This document shows positions 1 through 8,381 of a stretch of 64,000 nucleotides of DNA, in pieces. The position numbers and the translations under genes were made by a program. Where the stretch lies: positions 30,984-94,983 of the forward strand of contig NZ_QWKZ01000001.1 in the NCBI RefSeq assembly GCF_003574085.1, in the 5' to 3' direction. The notes under the pieces are model-generated. The model ran no database searches. It saw nothing but the letters and a program-made list of their open reading frames with translations, and was not told the origin of the DNA. This stretch comes from Meiothermus luteus (GTDB lineage Bacteria; Deinococcota; Deinococci; Deinococcales; Thermaceae). The stretch's first letter is position 1, and each line of letters begins with the position of its first letter.

Positions 1-3
1 GAG

Positions 4-2124
4 ATGGGCCTCGCCGAGATCAACCAGCAAATCCTTGAGACCCACCCCTCCCTGCCGGTCTTTACCGGCAACTTCAACCCCGGCTTTGCCCGGAAGCTGC
101 TGGCGGCCCTGAGCGAGCACTGGGATCTGGACGAGGCTACTGACGGGGTCCTGGTACACGCGGAAAACTATGGCGCCCTCCGCACCCTGGAAGCCCGCTG
201 GCGTGAGCAGGTCAAGGTGGTCTACATTGATCCCCCTTACAATACGAAGTCCTCGGAAATCCCCTATAAGAATGGCTTCAAGCACGCCACCTTCGCTACT
301 CTCATCGAAGGACGAGTGCGCCCCGCTCGCGACTTCCTGAGAAAAGACGGGGTGATGCTGGTAAGCATTGACCTCGAGGAGCGCACTGTCTTAGAGCACG
401 TGCTACAGGACACCTTTGGTCGTTGGAACCAGGTGGAAGAACTCATCTGGGCAATGAACACTACCAACAGCCAGGTACCCACTTACTCCACCAACCACGA
501 GTACATTCTGGTCTGGGCGAAGCATTTGCCCACTGTGGCCGCTGATCCTAAGATGTTCCGCGAGCCCAAGCCCGGCTACGAGGAGGTAATGGCCCTCATC
601 GAGGAACTCAACCCCAGCTATCCATCCCTGACTGAGGTGGAAAGGGCCCTGAAAGAGCTTTATGAGCAACATAAGGCCGAGTACCGCAGGCAGGTGGAAG
701 CCCAGGGCCTCTCCTGGAAGGAGGAGAAGAAAAACGACCCCTGGAAGGGGATATACCCCTATAACCGGGCCGAGTACCGGGACGCCCAAGGCCGCCTGGT
801 TCCCGAGGCGGAGGCAAAGGCTCGGGGGGCTAAGTTGTGGGTGTGGCGGGAGGATAATATTTCCATGCCTGCAGGAAAACAGTCTCCCAACACAAGGGAT
901 CCCAACAGTCCTAACTACCGCTTCTACCAACCCCCTCATCCCATAACGGGCAAGCCCGTGCCCCACCCCAAGAGCGGCTGGAAATTCCCCTACGAGGCCA
1001 GGGATGAGGAGGAGGGCCGCTCCTTCAAAGAGCTGGACGCAGATGGGCGCATCGTCTGGGGCGAGGACGAGCGCAAGGTGCCCCAGATCAAGCGCTTTCT
1101 CCACGAGGTGGAGACCAACGTGGGCAAGAGCGTCATCGTGGACTACAGCGACGGCGAGAAGGAGACCTCGGCCCTCTTCGGGCGCTCAGGGGTCTTCTTC
1201 GCCCCCAAGCCCACCAGCCTGATGGTGCGCCTGCTCCAGCAGACCACCTGGGGGAGGGACTGGGTGCTGGACTACTTCGGAGGCTCCGGCACCACCGCCC
1301 ACGCGGTCATCCGGCTCAACCGGGAGGACGGAGGCCGACGCAGGTTCATCCTGGTAGAGATGGGCGACCACTTCGACAGCGTGGTGCTGCGGCGGGTGCA
1401 GAAGGTGATGTACGCGCCGGTATGGAAGGACGGCAAACCCAAACCGGAGCCCGTGGTGGGCGGCAAACTCCACCAGCCGAGTTTGGAGAGCGAGGGTGGG
1501 ATGAGCCCCCTACCCCAGTGGATGGAACGCTCACCCCGCCTGGTCAAGGTGCTGCGCTTGGAGAGCTACGAGGACGCCCTGTTCAACCTACAAACCGAGC
1601 CTTCCCCGCGCGAGACAGCCTATGCCGAAAACCTGAGCGCGGTGGAGCGGCCCCACGAGTTCTTGACCCGTGAGAATGCCTATCTCCTCTCCTACTTTGC
1701 CGAGGTCGTACAAGACGGGAATCCCACGCTGCTACGACCCATGCTGAATGGAGAGGCGCTTACCGAATGGCACTATCCTGCAGCCATCCGGATCAAGCGG
1801 CCCGAAAAGGGAGGCTACCGGGAAGAGGAAGTGGATTGGCTGGAAACAGCCGCGCTTTGGCTGGGGCTCAGAATCCGCAAGTATGCGGAGATGGAAGCGA
1901 ACGGGCATCTCTACAGGGTCATGTACGCTACCTCGCTCGATGAGGCACAACCGGTTGCTCTGATCTTGCGCGAGCGCAAGCCCGACCTTGACTTACATGC
2001 GGAGCGGGTCTGGCTGGAACAGACTTTTCCCGGCCACCGGGTGATCCTCAATGCACCCCCGATAGCTGCCTTTGAAGCGCTAGAGGAGGTACTTCTGGAC
2101 GCCATGATGGAGGGGTCGAAGTGA
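4..2124 (+). CDS. mod: Type III restriction-modification DNA methyltransferase (Mod)
   Basis: Adenine-specific (N6) DNA methyltransferase that would recognise and methylate the target of the type III system and form the Mod-Res complex. Catalytic DPPY lies at residues 76-79 and the SAM-binding FGGSGTT at about 425-431. DPPY before the FxGxG motif is the beta-class order expected of type III Mod. The roughly 300-residue stretch between the motifs is where the target recognition domain should lie. The first ATG is only 3 nt inside the window, so the true start may be upstream. Its stop overlaps the GTG start of res, implying coupled translation. The specificity cannot be read from the sequence. 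Confidence 0.9.
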   Translation: MGLAEINQQILETHPSLPVFTGNFNPGFARKLLAALSEHWDLDEATDGVLVHAENYGALRTLEARWREQVKVVYIDPPYNTKSSEIPYKNGFKHATFATLIEGRVRPARDFLRKDGVMLVSIDLEERTVLEHVLQDTFGRWNQVEELIWAMNTTNSQVPTYSTNHEYILVWAKHLPTVAADPKMFREPKPGYEEVMALIEELNPSYPSLTEVERALKELYEQHKAEYRRQVEAQGLSWKEEKKNDPWKGIYPYNRAEYRDAQGRLVPEAEAKARGAKLWVWREDNISMPAGKQSPNTRDPNSPNYRFYQPPHPITGKPVPHPKSGWKFPYEARDEEEGRSFKELDADGRIVWGEDERKVPQIKRFLHEVETNVGKSVIVDYSDGEKETSALFGRSGVFFAPKPTSLMVRLLQQTTWGRDWVLDYFGGSGTTAHAVIRLNREDGGRRRFILVEMGDHFDSVVLRRVQKVMYAPVWKDGKPKPEPVVGGKLHQPSLESEGGMSPLPQWMERSPRLVKVLRLESYEDALFNLQTEPSPRETAYAENLSAVERPHEFLTRENAYLLSYFAEVVQDGNPTLLRPMLNGEALTEWHYPAAIRIKRPEKGGYREEEVDWLETAALWLGLRIRKYAEMEANGHLYRVMYATSLDEAQPVALILRERKPDLDLHAERVWLEQTFPGHRVILNAPPIAAFEALEEVLLDAMMEGSK

Positions 2125-5100
2125 GCCTGGATGCTCATCTGGTGCTGGCTCGCTTTTTCCTGAGCAAGTTGCGGGTCAGCAACATCAACCAATTGCGGAG
2201 CTGGCAGGCCCTGGAGGACACCCAGGCCACCGGGGCGCAAACGGTGTTCTTCAACGCGGCCTTGGGCATGGCCACCCCGGATTTGGCCCAGCGGCTCCCC
2301 CTCTATGACGCCAACCTGCGCGAGTACGAGAGTCGCCTGGCCCGCCGTCGTAAAGAGTTCGCGGGGTTTAAGTATTTCCAGTACATTGCTCTTCTAGCCT
2401 CGGAGTACCACCTGGATCAGCTGACGGGCGATCCTGAGAAATACGTGGATGAGCTCAATGAATTTCAGGCTGCGGATCTACACCGCGCCCAGTTCACACT
2501 GCCCGACCTGCGCCGCCTGGCCTTTTACCTGGCCACAGGTGCAGGTAAAACCCTGCTCCTTCATGTGCATTACTGGCAGCTGTTGCACTACTTTAAAGCC
2601 GGAAGCAAAAAAGAGGCCCTGACCCCTGAGGCTGGGTTTGGGAACATCCTCTTGCTAACTCCTAACGCGGGTTTGGCCGAACAACACCGCCAAGACCTTG
2701 AAAGAAGCGGCATCCCGGCTCGCTACCTGACCGAGGTCAAGCACAACCCCAGCAGCGTGTTACCCGGTACGGTGCTGGTGGTGGATATGCCCAAGCTCCG
2801 CGACAAACGCGCTAAGGACGAGACAGAGACTGAAGGGCTCTACTACCCCATCCTGGGACAGGCCAACCTGGTCTTTGCCGATGAGGGTCATAAGGGCACC
2901 GCCTCCCTGGACAAGGGCTGGCGTCAAATCCGTGAGTGGTTGAGCGAAAAGGGAATGCTCCTGGAGTACAGCGCTACCTTTGCCCAGGTCTTGAAGAGTG
3001 GAGAGATGTTAAGGGAGTACGGCAAGCGGATTCTTGCCGACTACCAGTACCGCTACTTCTACCAGGATCAGTATGGCAAGGATTTTCAGTCTATAGAAGC
3101 CAACCCTGGTGACCTCAACCCCACCGCTGAGGAGGAAGCCGCGTTAATGGGGGGCTTGCTCCTCTACTACGTGCAGCTACGGCATTACCTGAGCCTGGGG
3201 AACCGGGCCCGCGAGTACAACTTGGAAAAGCCGCTTTGGACGTTCGTGGGCCACACCGTCATCAAGAGCAGCAAGGGCAAGGAGGGCGAGTTAGAGGAAG
3301 ACGCCGAGACCTTAGCCGACGTGGCCAAGGTGGTGCGCTTCCTCAAGCGCTTGACGGACGATCCTCAGTGGGCCCAGGGCTTGATGGCGGGTGCAGTGAC
3401 CAGCGTAGAGTTCATCGGCAACTCCAACCCTTTTGCAGCCCATCTGACCGAGCTACAAACGCAGGCTCCGCGCCAGCTCTACTACGAGGTGCTGGAGACG
3501 GTGATGCTAGGGCGCGGAGCCCTGGAGCTTCACCTGATGCCCGCTCAGGGCGAGATTGGCCTGAAGACCTCAGGAGCCAGAGAGTACTTCGGGGTCATCA
3601 ACATCGGGGACACCGCGGGTTTCAAGAAGCAGCTTGAGCAGAATCTGAAGCTGGCCGTAGGGGAAAACCCGCTTTATGGTTACAGCCTCTTTCAGCAGAT
3701 CAACCAGCCCAACAGCCCCATTCAAGTGCTCATAGGCTCCAGAAAGTTCGTAGAGGGCTGGAGTAGCTGGCGGGTCTCTACCATGACCCTGCTCAACATC
3801 GGGAAGAACCAGGGGCCCCTCATTATTCAGCTCTTTGGCCGGGGGGTGCGGCTGTTGGGGCAGAACCACTCGCTCAAGCGCTCAGGGAAGCATGAGGTTA
3901 AACGACTGGAGACCCTGTACGTGCTGGGTCTCAACGCCAATTACATAAAGCGTTTTCTGGAAACCATCCAATCTGAGGACATCAACCTGGAGCGGATACA
4001 GTTAGAACTCCAAATCAACCAATCGGCACTCGCCAAACCCCTACCCCTGCCCCGGCTGCCTGAGAATTTCGTCTTTGAGTCGCGCACCCTGGTTTTTGAA
4101 CCTGATAACATCACTAAGCCCAGCGTCACTTTGGCAGCCAGGATCAGCGTGCTGGAAAACCAGGAGCTGGTAAGCCAGACCGCAGGCCAGCGCCAACCCT
4201 TGGAGCCCAAGCATTTAGCCATGCTGGACTGGGTGAGTTTGCGGCAGAAACTGCTGATCTACGCCAGGGCCGAGCGCATTGGCAATCTGAGCTTTTCCAC
4301 TAAAAAGTTACAGCAGGTCTTGCAGCAGGGCTGGTACAGCCTGGTTGCTTCCGAGAGTGACTTAGCGAGTCCCAAGGCCCTCGAACAAGCCGTGCTGGCC
4401 ATCCTTCGCAAATACCTGAGCGAATACTATAGGCGCGAGCTCAACGATGCCCAGGCCAGAGAAATTCTGCCTGGCAAACTACAACAGGAGGACCTCGAGA
4501 CTCACTACGAGGTAACGGTCCCCGCAAGCTCGCCCATCATACTGGCCGAGATCAAAGCTCTGGCTGATAATCTGAAGCTTTGGCAGAGTGAGCAGGTCGC
4601 GCCTATACCGCGCCTGTATATTGACCCAAACATAAAGCTCGAGGCAGTGTATCAGCCGCTAGTCTACGAGACGAAAAATACCTCTTTGCCCAAAGGTGTG
4701 CAGGTCAAACCGGCCCCTCTGGAAGAAAGCGAACACAACTTTATTCAGTCCCTGCAACGCTTCTGGCAAGTCCACTATGCTGAGGCCGAGTTTGCATCAC
4801 TCAAGCTCTACCTAATGCGAAATGCTTCAAAAAAGGGTTTGGGCTTCCACAATAAAACTGGCTTCTACCCTGACTTTATCCTCTGGATTGAGCATGAGCA
4901 GACTGGCGGCTGGCGTGTAGTGTTTGTAGAGCCCCACGGCATGGAGCGAGAGGACATCGAAAATCACCCCAAGCTCGAGGTATTTACCCGACTGCTGCCC
5001 CAGCTCAGCGCGCGGCGTGAGTTCCAAGAGGCCAGGATTAAGCTGGACGGTTATATGCTTACTCCGACCCCAGCTTCCAGAATACCTGGCAATGAAAGCT

Positions 5101-5207
5101 ACAACCCCGATTGGGATCGCATGGCGAAGGAAACCCACTTATTGGTGGGAGAACGCGGGGATGAGGCCAATATTCGAACAATCATCCTTGGAAAGCGACA
5201 GAACTAA
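2121..5207 (+). CDS. res: Type III restriction enzyme Res subunit (helicase-nuclease)
   Basis: ATP-dependent translocase and endonuclease partner of Mod. It starts at GTG, overlapping the mod stop by 4 nt. It has a superfamily 2 helicase core with Walker A ATGAGKT at 138-144 and a DEGH box at 254-257. The segment around residues 530-570 (IGSRKFVEGWSSWR, then LFGRGVRL) looks like helicase motifs V and VI. A C-terminal PD-(D/E)xK-like nuclease is suggested by PD at 917-918 and VEP-H at 936-939. The usual catalytic Lys of ExK is His here (E937-P-H939), so cleavage activity is uncertain. At 1028 residues the length is normal for the family. The stop codon overlaps that of the opposing recombinase gene. 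Confidence 0.88.
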   Translation: MSLDAHLVLARFFLSKLRVSNINQLRSWQALEDTQATGAQTVFFNAALGMATPDLAQRLPLYDANLREYESRLARRRKEFAGFKYFQYIALLASEYHLDQLTGDPEKYVDELNEFQAADLHRAQFTLPDLRRLAFYLATGAGKTLLLHVHYWQLLHYFKAGSKKEALTPEAGFGNILLLTPNAGLAEQHRQDLERSGIPARYLTEVKHNPSSVLPGTVLVVDMPKLRDKRAKDETETEGLYYPILGQANLVFADEGHKGTASLDKGWRQIREWLSEKGMLLEYSATFAQVLKSGEMLREYGKRILADYQYRYFYQDQYGKDFQSIEANPGDLNPTAEEEAALMGGLLLYYVQLRHYLSLGNRAREYNLEKPLWTFVGHTVIKSSKGKEGELEEDAETLADVAKVVRFLKRLTDDPQWAQGLMAGAVTSVEFIGNSNPFAAHLTELQTQAPRQLYYEVLETVMLGRGALELHLMPAQGEIGLKTSGAREYFGVINIGDTAGFKKQLEQNLKLAVGENPLYGYSLFQQINQPNSPIQVLIGSRKFVEGWSSWRVSTMTLLNIGKNQGPLIIQLFGRGVRLLGQNHSLKRSGKHEVKRLETLYVLGLNANYIKRFLETIQSEDINLERIQLELQINQSALAKPLPLPRLPENFVFESRTLVFEPDNITKPSVTLAARISVLENQELVSQTAGQRQPLEPKHLAMLDWVSLRQKLLIYARAERIGNLSFSTKKLQQVLQQGWYSLVASESDLASPKALEQAVLAILRKYLSEYYRRELNDAQAREILPGKLQQEDLETHYEVTVPASSPIILAEIKALADNLKLWQSEQVAPIPRLYIDPNIKLEAVYQPLVYETKNTSLPKGVQVKPAPLEESEHNFIQSLQRFWQVHYAEAEFASLKLYLMRNASKKGLGFHNKTGFYPDFILWIEHEQTGGWRVVFVEPHGMEREDIENHPKLEVFTRLLPQLSARREFQEARIKLDGYMLTPTPASRIPGNESYNPDWDRMAKETHLLVGERGDEANIRTIILGKRQN

Positions 5208-5953
5208 TCCCCTCTGAACACCCGTCGGTAGCTTTCTCCCACCTGCTCCAGCGAACTCTCGGCGTAGATCTGGGTGGTCTTGAGGTCCCGGTGCCCCAAA
5301 AACTTCTGCAGCTGCTCCAGGGGCATCCCCCGGTCGAGGAGAATCTGCGCCACCGAGTGCCTGAGCAGGTGGGGGTAGACCCGCTTCTCGATGCCCGCCT
5401 CCTGCGCGGCCCGCCGGATGAGCTTCTGGATGGCCCGGGGGGAGTAGCGCTCATGGCGGTTGGACTCGAAGAGGTAGCCCCGGGTGCGCCCCGCCAGGTG
5501 AACCCGCAGCTCCTGGGCCAGGGCGGGCAGGATCGGGACATACCGCACCGAGTCCTTCTTGGCCTTGTGGACGTAGAGGTGGGGGGCCTCCCCGTCGAGG
5601 TGGACATCCTGGGCCCGCAAAAAGACGAACTCCGAGACCCGGACTCCGGTGTAGAAGAGGGTCTTGAGCATCAGGCCGTAGACCGGCTTCCTGGGGTGGA
5701 GGCGGTAGGCGGCCTCGAGCAGGCGCTCGACCTCCTCGCGGCTGAGCCGCTCCACCACCCGACGCCGGGCAGGGGGCGGCTCGAGCGCCAGCAGCCGGCG
5801 CACCCGCTCGACCACGTACCTGCTCTGGTCATAGCTCAGGTGGGCCTTGCGCCAGAGCCAGGCGGTCTCACGGATAACCCCCTCGAGTTCAGAGTTCGCT
5901 TTCGTTTTCTTACCGCGCACTTCGACCAGCTTGAGGGGGGTTGCGCTCTCCAT
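5204..5953 (-). CDS. Tyrosine recombinase (XerC/D-like integrase)
   Basis: Site-specific recombinase of the phage integrase family. The catalytic set is complete: R105 in TGVRVSE, Lys near 132, HLLRH at 195-199 (H195, R198), H221 in LGHRDLKTTQ, and nucleophile Y230. Residues 10-60 form a short SAM-like core-binding region. At 249 aa it is close to Xer proteins and lacks the N-terminal arm-binding domain of lambda-type integrases. It converges on res with overlapping stop codons, and its ATG faces the lexA promoter region. It could resolve replicon dimers or mobilise the adjacent RM/SOS block; the sequence does not decide this. A 13-mer found in the larger repeats of this window lies 43 nt upstream of its start. 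Confidence 0.88.
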   Translation of the reverse strand: MESATPLKLVEVRGKKTKANSELEGVIRETAWLWRKAHLSYDQSRYVVERVRRLLALEPPPARRRVVERLSREEVERLLEAAYRLHPRKPVYGLMLKTLFYTGVRVSEFVFLRAQDVHLDGEAPHLYVHKAKKDSVRYVPILPALAQELRVHLAGRTRGYLFESNRHERYSPRAIQKLIRRAAQEAGIEKRVYPHLLRHSVAQILLDRGMPLEQLQKFLGHRDLKTTQIYAESSLEQVGESYRRVFRGD

Positions 5954-6138
5954 GACCCCCTCAGTCTAGCCGGAAAAGTTCGCTGTATGAGTATTGTGCG
6001 AAATCTTGCTCGCTCGCCGATCTTGAAAAAGGCACATCTGGGTACAAGCTTTTGCTAGGCAGAGTTGCAGGATCACATCAGCGAGATTCAGCAAAGATTG
6101 GTCTAGCCACCACCCTTGACCCCAGGTGGTTCTTGCAC

Positions 6139-6184
6139 GTATTCTCAGAGAAAATACTTGTAACCTTACAGGTATAGGGATGCC
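6139..6184 (+). promoter_or_regulatory. lexA promoter with candidate operator palindrome
   Basis: A perfect 11-bp palindrome TTCTCAGAGAA (6142-6152), extended by imperfect GTATT/AATAC flanks, lies 33 nt upstream of lexA. TATAGG at 6173-6178 sits 6 nt before the ATG, the spacing of leaderless Thermaceae promoters. The palindrome is a plausible LexA autoregulatory site. That role is inference, since the operator of this LexA group is not known to me. Confidence 0.4.
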
Positions 6185-6826
6185 ATGCAACTCTCCAGGG
6201 GCCAACAGAAGGTAGTCCAGCAGATGTCCGCGCTGAAGCGGAAACTCGGGCGCATGCCCAGTGTGCCCGAGCTCAGTGCCGCGCTGGGCTACTCCTACCA
6301 GGCCTTGCGGCAGCACCTAACTGCGCTGGAGCGCAAGGGGCTGCTGGAGGTCATCTCGCGCGGCCAGGGTCGCACTTCCGAGATCATCCTCACCCCGCAA
6401 GGAAAGTTGCTTTTGGGTCAGGGCATCCCTGTTCTGGGCTACATCGCAGCAGGGCCGATGGCCCCGGCTGTGCAGCAGCAACTGGGCCTGCTGGAGCTGC
6501 CGGGCAGCCCCGACACCTTCGCCCTGGTGGTGGATGGCGATTCGATGGCTGACTTCTTTCTGGCTGGGGATGTGGTGGTGGTGCACAGGGTGGCCCGCCC
6601 CCCCCGCCGCCGGGAGATCTGCGCGGTCATCGACAGCGAGACCGGCCGGGCCAGCCTCAAGTATGTAACCCTTCAGGGGGATATAGCTTTGCTCGAGCCC
6701 CACAACCCCGACTATCCCAGCCTGGAGCTACCGGCCCGCGAGCTACGCCTCCTGGGCGTGTTTGAATACATGTTGCGTGGCAAAAGCCCCGAGCAACTGC
6801 TCTCTACCCTGGGGGTGGTTATGTAA
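6185..6826 (+). CDS. lexA: LexA-type SOS repressor
   Basis: Self-cleaving transcriptional repressor of the SOS response. It has an N-terminal winged helix (about residues 1-72) and a C-terminal S24 peptidase domain. The cleavage site Ala89-Gly90 (IAAGPMA), nucleophile Ser120 (DGDSMAD) and Lys159 (ASLKY) are all present, so RecA-stimulated autocleavage should work. It is 213 aa, a normal LexA length. No Shine-Dalgarno sequence is seen; the ATG follows a -10-like TATAGG by 6 nt, which suggests a leaderless transcript. Its neighbours downstream are imuB, imuC and a YedK-type gene, all classical SOS functions, so it probably controls this local cassette and may be additional to a chromosomal LexA. 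Confidence 0.92.
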   Translation: MQLSRGQQKVVQQMSALKRKLGRMPSVPELSAALGYSYQALRQHLTALERKGLLEVISRGQGRTSEIILTPQGKLLLGQGIPVLGYIAAGPMAPAVQQQLGLLELPGSPDTFALVVDGDSMADFFLAGDVVVVHRVARPPRRREICAVIDSETGRASLKYVTLQGDIALLEPHNPDYPSLELPARELRLLGVFEYMLRGKSPEQLLSTLGVVM

Positions 6827-6847
6827 CCCTTTCCTAGCCCACGACTC

Positions 6848-6884
6848 GAGGGCGCGTTCAGCCTGCCAGCCATTTCGCGCCCTC
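6848..6884 (+). terminator. Hairpin after lexA
   Basis: Perfect 9-bp inverted repeat GAGGGCGCG / CGCGCCCTC with a 19-nt loop just after lexA. No U-run follows on the plus strand, so termination is plausible but not certain. Confidence 0.4.
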
Positions 6885-6954
6885 CCCCATAGCATCCAGG
6901 GCAATGCTCCGGAGCGGTCTTCTATTGGTCTTGTCAGTATAGCAGAAATCCCCC

Positions 6955-8139
6955 ATGCCCCAAAGCCGTTCTCATCGTCCAGAGCTCGATCATCACCCCT
7001 ATACCGAAGGGGTCGCGGCCCTGCTGTTCGACCCCTGGCCGCTGTATGTGGCCCGCTGCCTGAACCCTGGGCTGCCCGAAGAACCCGTAGCGGTCACACT
7101 AGGGGATCGGGTGGTTGCGGCCACCCCCGCGGTGCGCAAAGCGGGGGTAAACCTGGGGATGCGGGGTTCGGTCGCTTTGGCCAGGCTGGCCGGGCTACGC
7201 CTGATTCGACTGGAAACCCCAATGCTGCACGCTACCTGGGAGGTGCTGCTGGAGGAGATGCCAGCCTTCAGTCCCTGGGTCGAGCTCCTCAGTCCTGGAC
7301 GGTTGCTGTTGCGGGTAGACATGGCAGCGGCCCGGGTGCTGGCAGAAGTGTACAGGGTAAGGGTTGGTTTCGCCCGGTACCGCGAGGTCGCCCTGCTGGC
7401 CGCACTGTCCGCCCGCCCAGGCCGGGTTCGGACAGTCCCACCGGGCGAAGAGAAAAGCCGGACGGATCGGCTGCCGCTCTACCTGCTCAAGGGGCTGGGC
7501 CTGGGGGCGCGCTCCCTGGAATGGCTCGCGCAGCTGGGGCAGCACACCCTGGGCGACCTGCGGCAATGGAGCAAAGCGCAGCTGGAGCGCACGCTGCCGG
7601 AGTACGGGGCCCTCGAGCGCTACCTGTTGGGCCCCTGGAGTTCCCAGGTAAACCGTGCCCGGCTTCCTGAAACCATGCGGGTAGAACACCCCTTTGCCGA
7701 GGCCGCCCTCGAGCCCAGGGAGTTCGAGCCGGTACTGAAGCACCTGGCCGCGCAGCTATCCCGTGCGCTCCAGGGCAAAGGCAAAGCTGCTTTCCGGCTA
7801 AAGGTGCTCGCAACGGCCTGCGGCAATCTGCATTCTGCGGCCCGCCAGAGCAAAGTTCCACTCCAGCAGGCCGACCCCATCTACCGCCTGGCCCGCCTGA
7901 CCCTGGAAGACACCGGCGCCCTGGGGCTACCCCTCGAGCAGATCTCCCTCGAGCTCTCGAGCCTGCGCCGCCCTGGGGTTCAGGGGGCCCTGTGGGAAAG
8001 CCGCCCGCAAAGCCTGGCTATCCAGGCGGTGGCCGAGCAGTTCCCCTGGACGCTGGTACAGGCGCGGGAGCTCGACCCCTACGCCCTGGCCGCCGATCAG
8101 CGCGCGGTCTGGATTCGGCTGCTGGAAGGGGATCCCTGA
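6955..8139 (+). CDS. imuB: ImuB-like catalytically inactive Y-family polymerase homologue
   Basis: Y-family polymerase relative that in mutasomes links ImuC to the beta clamp. The N-terminal palm opens with LLFDPWPLYVA (about 24-34), keeping the first Asp, and continues with the fingers-like segment AATPAVRKAGVNLGM. The second catalytic block (usually an S-x-DE motif) reads GRLLLRVDMAAA, so the acidic pair is lost, as is typical of ImuB. An HhH-like region and little-finger domain follow. The gene overlaps the next small gene by one nucleotide and imuC follows, the standard imuB-dnaE2 order. No imuA/recA-like gene is seen upstream; lexA takes that position. SOS control is likely. Confidence 0.8.
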   Translation: MPQSRSHRPELDHHPYTEGVAALLFDPWPLYVARCLNPGLPEEPVAVTLGDRVVAATPAVRKAGVNLGMRGSVALARLAGLRLIRLETPMLHATWEVLLEEMPAFSPWVELLSPGRLLLRVDMAAARVLAEVYRVRVGFARYREVALLAALSARPGRVRTVPPGEEKSRTDRLPLYLLKGLGLGARSLEWLAQLGQHTLGDLRQWSKAQLERTLPEYGALERYLLGPWSSQVNRARLPETMRVEHPFAEAALEPREFEPVLKHLAAQLSRALQGKGKAAFRLKVLATACGNLHSAARQSKVPLQQADPIYRLARLTLEDTGALGLPLEQISLELSSLRRPGVQGALWESRPQSLAIQAVAEQFPWTLVQARELDPYALAADQRAVWIRLLEGDP

Positions 8140-8381
8140 TGCGCCGGGTAGGTCTTGCGGTTACGGTGGAGGCCCACCCCGACGGGCGGCCAGGGGCGGT
8201 GGTCTACCGCTACCGGCGGCTAGTGCTGCGCTGGTTGAAGCGCTGGCGCAGCAAGGGACGCTGGTTTCTAGGAGAGGGGCCCCGCGCCTACTGGTGGGTC
8301 GAGGTCGAGGGCGGTCTGACCCTGGAGGTCTACCACCAGGAGGGAAGCGGTCTATGGGTGCTCACGCGGATTCTCGACTGA
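8139..8381 (+). CDS. DUF6504-like small protein in the imuB-imuC cassette
   Basis: Eighty-residue basic protein. The ATG overlaps the imuB stop (ATGA) and the 3' end overlaps the imuC start by 28 nt, so it is translationally embedded in the cassette. Aromatic and basic positions (RWLKRWRSKGRWFLGEGPR, then the C-terminal GLWVLTRILD) resemble the DUF6504 proteins that accompany ImuB/DnaE2 in actinobacteria and relatives. That family assignment is from memory of the pattern and is moderate. A role as a mutasome accessory factor is inferred only from the overlap. Confidence 0.6.
   Translation: MRRVGLAVTVEAHPDGRPGAVVYRYRRLVLRWLKRWRSKGRWFLGEGPRAYWWVEVEGGLTLEVYHQEGSGLWVLTRILD

Noticed and set aside
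403..1104. Long minus-strand open frames inside mod, res, imuC and the transfer genes
   Set aside because: They lie wholly opposite well-supported genes with clear motifs, lack ribosome-binding sites and read as Pro/Arg/Gly-rich shadow sequence.
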